This document shows, in pieces, positions 7,895 to 15,931 of a stretch of 64,000 nt of DNA. Each line of letters starts with the position of its first letter. Position 1 is the first letter of the stretch. The notes under the pieces are model-generated. The model had not been told where the DNA came from, ran no database searches, and was given only the letters and a program-made list of their open reading frames with translations. The DNA is from Aeromicrobium sp. PE09-221 (GTDB taxonomy: Bacteria > Actinomycetota > Actinomycetes > Propionibacteriales > Nocardioidaceae): positions 31,343 to 95,342 of the forward strand of contig NZ_MIJB01000020.1 in the NCBI RefSeq assembly GCF_002174305.1, written 5' to 3'. Both the position numbers and the translations under genes were made by a program.

Positions 7895-8686
7895 ATGCAA
7901 CTGATCCACGATCCGCTCCCGCGGCGCACTCAAGTGATCCTCGGCATCGTCGGCGTGGTCGGCTTCGTCGCGGTGCTGGAGATGGTGATCCGCTCGGGGC
8001 TCGTCTCGGGCGCCGGTCTTCCGCTGCCCAGTGCCGTGGCCGAACAGGTCGTCGACCTACTCGGCGATGGCGAGTTCTGGACGCAAATCGGCTTCACCCT
8101 GCGGCAGTGGCTGCTCGGTCTGGCGATCGCCTCGGTCGCGGGCATCATCCTCGGCGGCCTGATGGGCGCGGTCCCGACGATCTTCGCCATGTTCCTGCTG
8201 CCGGTCGAGATCCTCCGGCCGCTGCCATCGATCGCTGTCGGCCCGTTGTTGGTCCTGTTGCTCGGGGCGGGCATGCTGCCCCTGTCGCTGACCGTCGCCC
8301 TGGCCTGCATGTGGCCGATCCTCTTCAACTCCATGTACGCCGCACGCGCGGTCGACCCGGTGGCCATCCAGACCGCCCGGACGCTGCATGTCTCGCGTGC
8401 GGGGATCCTGATGCAGATCCGCCTACCAGCCGCGCTGCCCTTCATGTTCACGGGCATCCGGGTCGCCGCCTCCATCGGACTGATCGTCGCCGTGAGCGCC
8501 GAGCTGCTGTTCGGCTCCGGACAAGGGATCGGGGGCTACATCCTGGTGGCGAGTACCAATGCGAGCAATCTCGACGGCGTCTACGCGGCGACCCTCGTGG
8601 CCGGCGTGCTGGGCGTGCTGGTCACCGCGGTCCTCGCGTCCATCGATCGACTGGCCTTCGGCTGGAAGGAGGGGTTGGCCCAGTGA
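7895..8686 (+). CDS. ABC importer permease, first subunit
   Basis: 263 residues with about six membrane segments and the coupling-loop signature region ARTLHVSRAGILMQIRLPAALPFMFTGIRVA, matching BPD_transp_1 permeases of the SsuC/TauC type. The ATG at 7895 is used because the longer reading begins in a linker without features. The stop overlaps the GTG start of the second permease (GTGA), which points to translational coupling. It should form a heterodimeric channel with the next gene product. Confidence 0.87.
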   Translation: MQLIHDPLPRRTQVILGIVGVVGFVAVLEMVIRSGLVSGAGLPLPSAVAEQVVDLLGDGEFWTQIGFTLRQWLLGLAIASVAGIILGGLMGAVPTIFAMFLLPVEILRPLPSIAVGPLLVLLLGAGMLPLSLTVALACMWPILFNSMYAARAVDPVAIQTARTLHVSRAGILMQIRLPAALPFMFTGIRVAASIGLIVAVSAELLFGSGQGIGGYILVASTNASNLDGVYAATLVAGVLGVLVTAVLASIDRLAFGWKEGLAQ

Positions 8687-9543
8687 CCTCCATGACCCAC
8701 GACGAGTCCACCGCGATGCCACGCGCTCGTCTGCCCCATCGTGTCGGACCCCTGCTGAAGACCGGGGCCATCCGGCTGATCGTCCCGATGCTGCTGGTGT
8801 TCCTGTGGTGGCTGGGCTCGCGCAGCGAGACCAATGGCCTGTTCATCGCGCCTCCGCTCGAGGTCGCGCAGCGGGTGATCAGCGACTTCCTGAGCTCTGA
8901 TCCCCGGCACTTCTTCCTCGGCGATGTCGCTCGGGGCGATCTCGTCCCGAGCCTGTGGCGGGCCACACTGGGCTTCTGGCTGGCGGTGGTGGTCGGCGTC
9001 GGGCTCGGCATCGCCCTCGGCCTGCAGCCGGTGCTCGCGGCACTCTTCCAACCGCTCGTGCATCTCGGCCGCTCGCTGCCGACGCCAGCCCTCATCGGCG
9101 TGTTCTTCCTGCTGTTCGGCACCGGTGACTGGCCGAAGGTGTTGCTGATCGCCTTCGGCATCGTCTGGCCGATCCTGTTCAACACCATCGACGGCGTGCA
9201 GAGCATCGGCACCGCACGGGCGCACGTCGCGTCCGTCTTCAAGATCTCCTCGTGGGACGTGTTGACCCGTATCGTGCTTCCTGGCGCGGCGCCGAAGATC
9301 TTCGCCGGCGTCCGGGTCGCGCTCTCGCTCTCGCTGATCCTCATGATCATCTCCGAACTCCAGCGCTCCAAGAACGGCCTCGGCAATCTGCTCGTCTCGA
9401 ACCAACGGAACTTCGACTATCCGGGCTTCTGGTCCGTGCTGGTGGCGCTGGCGCTCATCGGCATCGTCCTGAACGTCCTACTCGTCCAGATCGAACGCCG
9501 GGTCCTGGCCTGGCACAGAGGAGTGACCCTTCAGCATGACTGA
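8683..9543 (+). CDS. ABC importer permease, second subunit
   Basis: 286 residues, again SsuC/TauC-like, with the cytoplasmic coupling loop ASVFKISSWDVLTRIVLPGAAPKI. I chose the GTG at 8683 because GGAGG lies about ten bases upstream, inside the preceding gene, and it overlaps that gene's stop. An ATG at 8692 is possible but too far from the ribosome site. Two different permeases in one operon mean a heterodimeric importer, as in some nitrate and taurine-type systems. The 3' end overlaps the ATPase gene by 8 bp. Confidence 0.85.
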   Translation: MTSMTHDESTAMPRARLPHRVGPLLKTGAIRLIVPMLLVFLWWLGSRSETNGLFIAPPLEVAQRVISDFLSSDPRHFFLGDVARGDLVPSLWRATLGFWLAVVVGVGLGIALGLQPVLAALFQPLVHLGRSLPTPALIGVFFLLFGTGDWPKVLLIAFGIVWPILFNTIDGVQSIGTARAHVASVFKISSWDVLTRIVLPGAAPKIFAGVRVALSLSLILMIISELQRSKNGLGNLLVSNQRNFDYPGFWSVLVALALIGIVLNVLLVQIERRVLAWHRGVTLQHD

Positions 9544-10351
9544 CCACGCCACCGAGCAGCCCGCCCCCGCGGAGCTTGTACTCGAACAGATCTCGAAGAC
9601 CTACGGTCAGAACCGTGCCATCGGCGATATCAGCGCCACCATCCCGGCCGGCAAGGTCTCGGTCATCGTCGGGCCCTCGGGAGCCGGCAAGACGACCCTC
9701 CTGCGCATCATCACCGGGCTCGAGGAGGCCACCAGCGGACGTGTGCTGTTTGACGGCGAGGTCGTCAACGGCGTGCCCGAGGGGCTCGCGATGGTCTTCC
9801 AGGACTACTCCCGGTCCCTATTCCCGTGGATGCGGGTCGAGGACAATGTCGCCTTCCCGCTGCGCCGCCGGGCCTCCAAGGCCGAGCGCACGCGACGGGT
9901 GGCCGAGGCGCTGCAGGCGGTCGGCCTGGACGGCAAGGGCCGCCTGTACCCGTGGCAGATGTCCGGCGGTATGCAGCAGCGCGTCGCGATCGCCCGGGCG
10001 CTGGCCTGTCAGCCGCGCCTGCTGGTGATGGACGAGCCGTACGCCTCGGTCGACGCGCAGACCCGCGCGGAGCTCGAGGACCTGCTGCTGTCCATCCAGG
10101 CTCAGCTCGACATCACCGTGCTCGTGGTCACGCACGATATCGACGAGAGCGTCTACCTGGCGGACCGGATCATCGTGCTCTCCAAGCCGCCGAGCACCGT
10201 CACCGAGGTGATCGACGTCGGCCTGGCGCGTCCGCGTGACCAGATCACGACCAAGGAGGAGGCCGAGTTCGTCCATGCGCGAGCACACGTACTGCGGCTG
10301 CTGCGCGGCACCGCGACGCCGGACGATGCGTCGGACGTGCGGGTGGCCTGA
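9536..10351 (+). CDS. ABC importer ATP-binding protein (SsuB/TauB type)
   Basis: 271 residues with Walker A GPSGAGKTT, Q-loop region VFQDYSRSLFPWM, signature MSGGMQQRVAIARAL, Walker B LLVMDEP and the switch His in VVTHDIDESVYLADR. The Q-loop and length fit the nitrate/sulfonate/taurine subfamily. It energises the two permeases encoded immediately upstream. The hydroxylase follows after 19 bp, so transport and first oxidation are probably co-expressed. Confidence 0.9.
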   Translation: MTDHATEQPAPAELVLEQISKTYGQNRAIGDISATIPAGKVSVIVGPSGAGKTTLLRIITGLEEATSGRVLFDGEVVNGVPEGLAMVFQDYSRSLFPWMRVEDNVAFPLRRRASKAERTRRVAEALQAVGLDGKGRLYPWQMSGGMQQRVAIARALACQPRLLVMDEPYASVDAQTRAELEDLLLSIQAQLDITVLVVTHDIDESVYLADRIIVLSKPPSTVTEVIDVGLARPRDQITTKEEAEFVHARAHVLRLLRGTATPDDASDVRVA

Positions 10352-10370
10352 GCAGATGAGGGAGACGAGC

Positions 10371-11495
10371 ATGACCGAGCGCGATATCGCGATCATCGGC
10401 GGAGGCATCGGCGGCATGGCCGCGGCCATCGCGCTGGACAAGGCCGGACACCGGGTCCGGGTCTTCGAGCAGGCCCCGGGGCTCGGCCGGGTGGGCGCCG
10501 ACATCAACCTCACCCCGAACGCCGTCCGCGCGTTGGACGGGCTCGGCGTGGGTGAGGAGTTGAGGCGCACCGCCGCGCGTCCGACCCATCGGATCAGCCG
10601 GACCTGGGATACGGGCGAGGTGACCTCGCGGCTGGAGATGTCCGATGCGGCTGAGCGGGCCTACGGCTCCCCTCAGCTGACGATGCATCGCGCGGATCTG
10701 CTGGCCGCCTTGCAGCAGGCGCTGCCGGAGGGTTCATTGCAGCTGGACAAGCGGCTGACCTCGCTGGCCGAGGATGCCGACGGTGTCGGGCTCGGCTTCG
10801 CCGACGGCACGACCTATCGGGCTGATCTCGTCGTCGGCGCGGATGGGATCCACTCGGCGGTCCGTACCGCCGTCCACGGACAGGAGCACCCGGAGTTCAC
10901 CGGCGTCGTTGCTTTCCGTGCCGTCGTGCCGGCCGAGAAGCTCTCCGATCAGGCCGATCTCGGGACGTTCACCAAGTGGTGGGGGCCCGATCCGCAGACG
11001 CAGATCGTCACCTTCCCGCTGAACCGGGGCGAGGACGTGTTCATCTTCGCCACCGCCCCGCAGGACAGCTGGCTCGAGGAGTCGTGGACCACGCCGGGAG
11101 ACTCCGACGAGCTGCGCTCGATGTACGCGTCCTTCCATCCCGAGGCGCGGCGGCTGCTCGATGCCGTCGACGAGGTGCTGAAGTCCGCGCTCTACGTCCG
11201 TGACCCGTTGCCGCGTTGGTCGACCGATCGCGTGTCCCTCCTCGGCGACGCCTGCCATCCGATGATGCCCTTCATGGCGCAGGGGGCGGGGCAGGCGATC
11301 GAGGATGCGGTGGTGCTCGCTCGCGCGCTGGCCGAGCCCGGCGACCTCGCCGACCGCCTCCGCGCCTATGAGGAGGCACGGCATGAGCGCACGGCGACGA
11401 TCCAGATCGGCTCGCGCGGCAACGAATGGCTCAAGGACTCCGGCGACGGCGACTGGGTCTACGGCTACGACGCCTGGAGCACGCCCGTCTCCTGA
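10371..11495 (+). CDS. FAD-dependent aromatic-ring hydroxylase
   Basis: 374 residues, a group A flavoprotein monooxygenase. GGGIGG (residues 10-15) binds the FAD ADP moiety, GADGIHSAVR is the DG motif, and LLGDACHPMMPFMAQGAGQAIEDA-type sequence is the GD motif (given here by its key residues G-D-A-C-H-P). The nearest recognised relatives are salicylate, 3-hydroxybenzoate and 6-hydroxynicotinate hydroxylases, which use NAD(P)H and O2 to add or replace a ring substituent. The ATG at 10371 is preceded by GGGAG; an ATG at 10356 is the alternative. Co-transcription with the importer suggests it acts on the imported compound. Confidence 0.85.
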   Translation: MTERDIAIIGGGIGGMAAAIALDKAGHRVRVFEQAPGLGRVGADINLTPNAVRALDGLGVGEELRRTAARPTHRISRTWDTGEVTSRLEMSDAAERAYGSPQLTMHRADLLAALQQALPEGSLQLDKRLTSLAEDADGVGLGFADGTTYRADLVVGADGIHSAVRTAVHGQEHPEFTGVVAFRAVVPAEKLSDQADLGTFTKWWGPDPQTQIVTFPLNRGEDVFIFATAPQDSWLEESWTTPGDSDELRSMYASFHPEARRLLDAVDEVLKSALYVRDPLPRWSTDRVSLLGDACHPMMPFMAQGAGQAIEDAVVLARALAEPGDLADRLRAYEEARHERTATIQIGSRGNEWLKDSGDGDWVYGYDAWSTPVS

Positions 11496-11728
11496 ACCCG
11501 GCGGTGGTGCGTGATCGACTGCCGGATTCGCCTGTGCCACGAGGCCCCCACTCGCTCGGCGTCCCAGCAGCACCTCGCGTTCCGCCCCTCGTCGCCCCGC
11601 GGAATGCCATCGAGGGGCCGGTCACCGCTCAGCGGCGTCCGTGACCGAGCGGCCGAGGGGCGATCGCTGCTGGGGCAGGTCGGGTTCAGCGACTCCGAGG
11701 ACATCGATTCCTCGCAACTCTCCAGCGG

Positions 11729-12361
11729 TCAGCTGGGTTCGAGGATGATCGCGTCGCCGGCCACCCGCACCTGCCGCAGATCGTCGACACGCGCGTCGAC
11801 CTCGGCCCCCTCGAGGTGGTCGCCTACGCCGATCACGGTGGCGACGCCCGCCGCCCGCGCGGAGGCGACCCCGGCCGGCGCGTCCTCGAACACGGTGCAG
11901 ACCGATGGCTCGAGTCCCAGCCCTTTGGCGCCCAGCAGATAAGGCTCGGGGTCCGGCTTGCCGTGGACCACGTCCTCGGCCGCGACGATGTGCTCGGGGC
12001 GCGTGATCCCGACCGCGTCGAGACGGGCGCGGACGAGGCGGCTCGTCCCGGAGGTGACCACCGCCCATCGGTTCGCCGGGAGGGCGGAGGTGAGGCTGGC
12101 CGCTCCGGCGATGCCGTGCGTGCCGGCCGCGCCCTCGATCTCGGCCTCCTCGAGGAAGCTCTCGGCTTCCGCTCGGCGGTCTGCCACCACGAACGAGGCG
12201 ACGATGTCCGCGGCACGTACACCGTGACGCATCTGCGTACGGTAGTCGAACTGTGGCGCGTAGCGCTCGGCCCACGCATCCCACGCGGCACCGGCAGCGT
12301 CGAGGGAGTCCACGAGCACGCCATCGCAGTCGAACAGGACACCGCCGAACCGAAACTCCAT
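11729..12361 (-). CDS. HAD-superfamily sugar-phosphatase-like hydrolase
   Basis: 210 residues. Motif I is FDCDGVLVDS (Asp11 nucleophile, Asp13), motif II VTSGTS, motif III Lys in HGKPDPEPY and motif IV FEDAPAG. The helical cap between residues about 18 and 80 is the alpha cap of the beta-phosphoglucomutase/phosphatase subgroup. It probably hydrolyses a small sugar phosphate. The start fits a leaderless promoter: GAGAAT, six bases, ATG. The 233 bp between this gene and the hydroxylase gene show no gene. Confidence 0.85.
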   Translation of the reverse strand: MEFRFGGVLFDCDGVLVDSLDAAGAAWDAWAERYAPQFDYRTQMRHGVRAADIVASFVVADRRAEAESFLEEAEIEGAAGTHGIAGAASLTSALPANRWAVVTSGTSRLVRARLDAVGITRPEHIVAAEDVVHGKPDPEPYLLGAKGLGLEPSVCTVFEDAPAGVASARAAGVATVIGVGDHLEGAEVDARVDDLRQVRVAGDAIILEPS

Positions 12362-12406
12362 ACCCCCATTCTCCTGGCCACCTGTGGTGAGAACGTGCGC
12401 GGGGAC

Positions 12407-13561
12407 TCAGGTGAGGACGGCGAGTCGATCGAGGGCCTCGGCGAGGACCTCGGGACGCTTGCAGAAGGCCCAGCGTACGAGCGGCCGCCCCGCCTGCCTG
12501 TCGTCGTAGAAGACCTCGTGCGGAACCGCCACGACTCCCGCGAGCTCAGGGAGACGGCGACAGAAGTCGATACCGTCGTCGAAGCCGAGGGGGCGCACAT
12601 CGGTGGTCGCGAAATAGGTGCCCTGAGGGGGGAAGACCTCGAAGCCGATCTCGCGCAGGCCTCCGCAGAGCAGATCGCGTTGCGAACGCAGGCGGTCCCG
12701 GAATTCCTCGAAGTAGGCGCTATCGGACCCCAGCGCCGCGGCTGCGGCGGGCTGGAGGGGAGCGCCCGAGGTGTAGGAGAGGAACTGCTTGACCCCCATG
12801 ACCGAGCGCAGCAGTTCGGCCGGCCCGGTCGCCCAGCCGATCTTCCAGCCGGTGAGGGAGAAGCTCTTGCCGATGCTGGAGATCGTGATCGTGCGCTCGC
12901 GCATGCCCGGCAGCGTGGCGATCGGCACGTGGGGCTCGTCGAAGGCGAGATGCTCGTAGACCTCGTCGCTGATGACCACGAGGTCGTGAGCTACGGCCAG
13001 GGAGGCGATCGCTTCCAGCTCTCCGCGGTTCAGCACGGTCCCGGTCGGATTGTGCGGAGTGTTCAGCAGGAGCGCCGCGGTGCGCGGCGTGACCGCAGCG
13101 CGCAGCACGTTGATCGGCAGTCGGAAGTCGGGAGCCCGGAGCGTGACCGGCACCCGCGTCGCCCCGGCCATCTGGATCATTGCCACATAGGAGTCGTAGT
13201 AGGGCTCGAGGACGATGATCTCGTCGCCGGGGTCGAGCAGCCCGAGCAGTGATGCGGCGATCGCCTCGGTTGCGCCCGTCGAGACGACGATCTCGGTATC
13301 GGGGTCGATATCGAGGTCGTACCAGCGATGTTGATGCTCGGCGATCGCCTGACGCAGCTCGCCGATCCCGATCCCGGGGGCGTATTGGTGGTGACCGTGG
13401 CCACGGACCGTCTCAGCGGCCAGCTCACGGATCTCCTCGGGCCCGTCGGTGTCGGGAAAGCCCTGGCCGAGGTTGATCGCCCCGGTGCGCTGCGCCAAGG
13501 CGGTCATCTCGGCGAAGATCGTGGTGCCGAGGCCGGTCAGACGTGCGCTGGAGGTCTTCAT
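12407..13561 (-). CDS. Class I/II PLP-dependent aminotransferase
   Basis: 384 residues. Fold type I signatures are NLGQGFPD at the N-terminus, NTPHNPTG, the pyridine-nitrogen Asp in VISDEVYEHL, the Schiff-base Lys in SSIGKSFSLTGWKIGW and a C-terminal Arg in PLVRWAFCK. The GQGFPD start and overall pattern match the YbdL / kynurenine-aminotransferase group, which often transaminates methionine, glutamine or aromatic amino acids. The ATG at 13561 has GGAG just upstream. The mRNA seems to carry a folded leader of about 115 nt (13605-13673). Confidence 0.87.
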   Translation of the reverse strand: MKTSSARLTGLGTTIFAEMTALAQRTGAINLGQGFPDTDGPEEIRELAAETVRGHGHHQYAPGIGIGELRQAIAEHQHRWYDLDIDPDTEIVVSTGATEAIAASLLGLLDPGDEIIVLEPYYDSYVAMIQMAGATRVPVTLRAPDFRLPINVLRAAVTPRTAALLLNTPHNPTGTVLNRGELEAIASLAVAHDLVVISDEVYEHLAFDEPHVPIATLPGMRERTITISSIGKSFSLTGWKIGWATGPAELLRSVMGVKQFLSYTSGAPLQPAAAAALGSDSAYFEEFRDRLRSQRDLLCGGLREIGFEVFPPQGTYFATTDVRPLGFDDGIDFCRRLPELAGVVAVPHEVFYDDRQAGRPLVRWAFCKRPEVLAEALDRLAVLT

Positions 13562-13604
13562 CGGCTCCGACGATACCCGCGGTCCGGGGTGAAAGGGGCT
13601 GAAG

Positions 13605-13713
13605 ACAGAGGTCGGCCCGCCGTTCTCGGGGGGTGAAACGGCGGGCCGTCGGCAGCTGCGAGTGAACCTCTGTGCTGCATGTTCAACTATACACACCCGA
13701 TGGAGGGCGGCAA
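13605..13713 (-). ncRNA. Candidate structured 5' leader of the aminotransferase, with promoter
   Basis: On the minus strand a promoter TTGCCG (complement of 13708-13713), 16 bp, TATAGT (complement of 13686-13691) would start transcription near 13680, about 115 nt before the ATG at 13561. The leader folds into a closing stem ACAGAGGT/ACCTCTGT (13666-13673 with 13605-13612) and an inner 11-bp perfect stem (13637-13647 with 13614-13624), leaving an 18-nt bulge on one side only. I do not recognise a known riboswitch in it. A cis-acting RNA is plausible but unproven. Confidence 0.4.
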
Positions 13714-13797
13714 GCACTTTTGCGAAAAGAAATCCGACGTCCGGTCTTCGCGAAGGGAACGGTACCCACTCTAGGGGCGAGATGAGAGACTGGCACG

Positions 13798-14454
13798 GTG
13801 ACGACGCAGACGACCCCGCGACGCTCGGGCCGGGTGCTCGGGGCCCTCGGCCTCGCGCTGGTGATCGCGGGCCTTGCCGTGCTCGGCTATGTGGCCTGGC
13901 AGTACTGGGGCACCACCTGGCTGGCCAAGAAGGAGCACGAGTCGCTGCGCACCACGATCGTCCAGGACTGGGATCGCGGCGACGATGCCACGGAGATCAA
14001 CGGCGAGGGGCTGCTGCGGGTGCCGCGCTTCGGCGACGACTACGAGGTGCCGATCCTCCTGGGCTTCGACGATCCGACTTTCGCCAAGGGCGTCGGGATG
14101 TATCCCGAGGGCGCCAAACCGGGTGAGGTCGGCAATCTGGTGCTCGCCGCCCACCGCGTCACGCACGGTGAGCCCTTCCGTCACTTCTTCGAGCTCAAGG
14201 CGGGTGACGACGTCATTGTCGAGACGCGCACCGAGATCTTCACCTACCGGCTCCGCGACAATGGCGACGCCACACGGGTCGACTTCCGCACCACCTGGCC
14301 GCTGCAGCCCGTGCCCTCACCGGATGCTGCCGGAGTCGAGCCCACCGAGAAGCTCGTGACGCTGTTGACCTGCTCAGAGCTGTTCCATACCGACGACCGC
14401 AGTGTCGCGGTCGGCGAGCTGGTGGACGTGCAGACCAAGAGCGACGCCGGCTGA
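13798..14454 (+). CDS. Class E sortase
   Basis: 218 residues. An N-terminal membrane anchor (about residues 14-38) is followed by a sortase barrel with the catalytic His in LAAHRVTH, Cys in LLTCSELF and a downstream Arg in DDRSVAVGEL. The TLLTC context and single N-terminal anchor fit class E sortases of actinobacteria, which act as housekeeping enzymes attaching proteins with LAXTG-like signals. The GTG at 13798 is taken from the reading frame. No sorting substrate adjoins; the only surface protein in the window is the adhesin at 58688-62878. Confidence 0.85.
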   Translation: MTTQTTPRRSGRVLGALGLALVIAGLAVLGYVAWQYWGTTWLAKKEHESLRTTIVQDWDRGDDATEINGEGLLRVPRFGDDYEVPILLGFDDPTFAKGVGMYPEGAKPGEVGNLVLAAHRVTHGEPFRHFFELKAGDDVIVETRTEIFTYRLRDNGDATRVDFRTTWPLQPVPSPDAAGVEPTEKLVTLLTCSELFHTDDRSVAVGELVDVQTKSDAG

Positions 14455-14501
14455 GTGGCGCCGCCTCCGCTCAGCGGGCTTCACCCGAGCGTCGCCGTCT
14501 C

Positions 14502-14581
14502 CGCGAGTGGTCCAATTTCGCCCTGATTCCGGCGAGATGAGGGCGAATCTGCACCACTCGTCGTCGAGATTGCACCACTCG
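14502..14581. repeat. Intergenic palindromic element, family C copy 1
   Basis: Three units lie between the sortase and pyrE genes: an inverted unit at 14502-14524 and direct units at 14539-14560 and 14566-14581. The shared word is GAATCTGCACCACTCG. The same word builds the element at 36188-36269. Function unknown; the units can pair into stem-loops. Confidence 0.7.
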
Positions 14582-14654
14582 TGCCTCCACCGCGCGAGGG
14601 GAGCCACCGACGCACTGCGCGGGTCCGTGGTGGGCGCATCACTAGGCTGAGCGC

Positions 14655-15296
14655 ATGCACGATTACCAGCGTGAGTTCATCGAGTTCGCCATCGAGCACG
14701 ACGTTCTGCGATTCGGCGAGTTCACGCTGAAGTCCGGTCGTCCCTCGCCGTACTTCTTCAATGCCGGCAGCTTCGATACCGGCGCCCGACTCGCGGCCCT
14801 GGGCCGCTTCTACGCCGCGGCGATCTCCCAGAGCGAGATCGACTTCGATGTCCTGCTCGGACCGGCGTACAAGGGCATCCCGCTCGTCTCGGCCGCCGCG
14901 ATCGGGCTGGCGGGTGAGGGGCGCGATGTCCCGTGGGCCTTCAACCGCAAGGAGCTCAAGGATCACGGCGAAGGGGGCCTCTTCGTCGGAGCATCTGTCG
15001 AGGGCCGGGTGCTGATCGTGGACGATGTCATCACCGCCGGAACCGCCATCCGCGAGGTGCTCGATCTCCTCGACGGCGTCGGCGCCGAGCCCGCAGGAGT
15101 GGTGGTGGCCATCGATCGTCAGGAACGTGGCACGAGCGCCCAGTCGGCGATCGCCGAGCTGGAGAGCACCCGCGGCATCCCGATCCGTGCCATCGTGACG
15201 CTCGACGACATCATCGCCTATCTCGAGGAGACCGGACGCTTCGCCGAGCGCATCGGCGCGATGCGGACGTACCGCGAGGAGTACGGTGCCGCGTGA
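14655..15296 (+). CDS. pyrE: Orotate phosphoribosyltransferase
   Basis: 213 residues, the usual length of the E. coli-type enzyme. It joins orotate to PRPP to make OMP in pyrimidine synthesis. The PRPP-binding signature [13 protein letters not shown] is near residue 120, [12 protein letters not shown] is the N-terminal substrate loop and [13 protein letters not shown] the flexible lysine loop. The start fits a leaderless promoter: TAGGCT (14643-14648), six bases, ATG. Its stop overlaps the GTG of the methyltransferase gene. Confidence 0.95.
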   Translation: MHDYQREFIEFAIEHDVLRFGEFTLKSGRPSPYFFNAGSFDTGARLAALGRFYAAAISQSEIDFDVLLGPAYKGIPLVSAAAIGLAGEGRDVPWAFNRKELKDHGEGGLFVGASVEGRVLIVDDVITAGTAIREVLDLLDGVGAEPAGVVVAIDRQERGTSAQSAIAELESTRGIPIRAIVTLDDIIAYLEETGRFAERIGAMRTYREEYGAA

Positions 15297-15898
15297 ACGA
15301 TGCCGAGATCGGCGTCGGGCCATGGGAGGGGCCGTGGCCCGATGACCCGCGATTCGATCCGGGACTGCTGGAGCACGGCGACCGGCGCAATGTGGTGGAC
15401 CGTTACCGGTACTGGACGGTGGAGGCCATCGTCGCCGACTTGGACGCGCGACGTCACGACTTCCATGTCGCGATCGAGAACTGGCAGCACGACTTCAATA
15501 TCGGGTCGATCGTGCGGACCGCCAATGCCTTCGCCGCGCGCGAGGTGCACATCGTGGGCAAGCGCCGTTGGAACCGTCGCGGCGCCATGGTGACCGATCG
15601 TTACCAGCACGTGCGACATCACGAGGGGGTCGAGGACCTCGCGCGGTGGGCGCGGGACGCCGGATTGCCGCTGATCGCCGTCGACAACCTGCCGGGCTCC
15701 GTCCCGCTGGAGACGACGGAGCTCCCGCGGGCGTGTGTGCTGGTGTTCGGGCAGGAAGGGCCCGGGATCACCGAGGCGATGCGTGCGGTGAGCGACCGCA
15801 CCGTCTCGATCGCCCAGTTCGGCTCGACCCGCTCGATCAACGCGGGTGCCGCGGCCGCCATCGCGATGCACGTCTGGATCCGCCAGCACGCCCTCTGA
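15293..15898 (+). CDS. SPOUT-family RNA 2'-O-methyltransferase (TrmH/SpoU type)
   Basis: 201 residues. The three SpoU motifs are visible: [12 protein letters not shown] (motif 1), [11 protein letters not shown] (motif 2) and [13 protein letters not shown] (motif 3), which form the knotted AdoMet site. Members methylate a ribose in tRNA or rRNA; the exact target is not decidable. GTG start overlaps the pyrE stop (GTGA), so the two are co-translated. No N-terminal substrate-binding extension of the RlmB type is present. Confidence 0.87.
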   Translation: MNDAEIGVGPWEGPWPDDPRFDPGLLEHGDRRNVVDRYRYWTVEAIVADLDARRHDFHVAIENWQHDFNIGSIVRTANAFAAREVHIVGKRRWNRRGAMVTDRYQHVRHHEGVEDLARWARDAGLPLIAVDNLPGSVPLETTELPRACVLVFGQEGPGITEAMRAVSDRTVSIAQFGSTRSINAGAAAAIAMHVWIRQHAL

Positions 15899-15931
15899 CC
15901 CGAACTCGAGAGTTCCGCCTAGGCTCGGGGC

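Noticed and set aside
11496..11728. A small gene between the hydroxylase and the HAD gene
   Set aside because: Short frames on both strands have no start signals or recognisable motifs; no leaderless or ribosome site.
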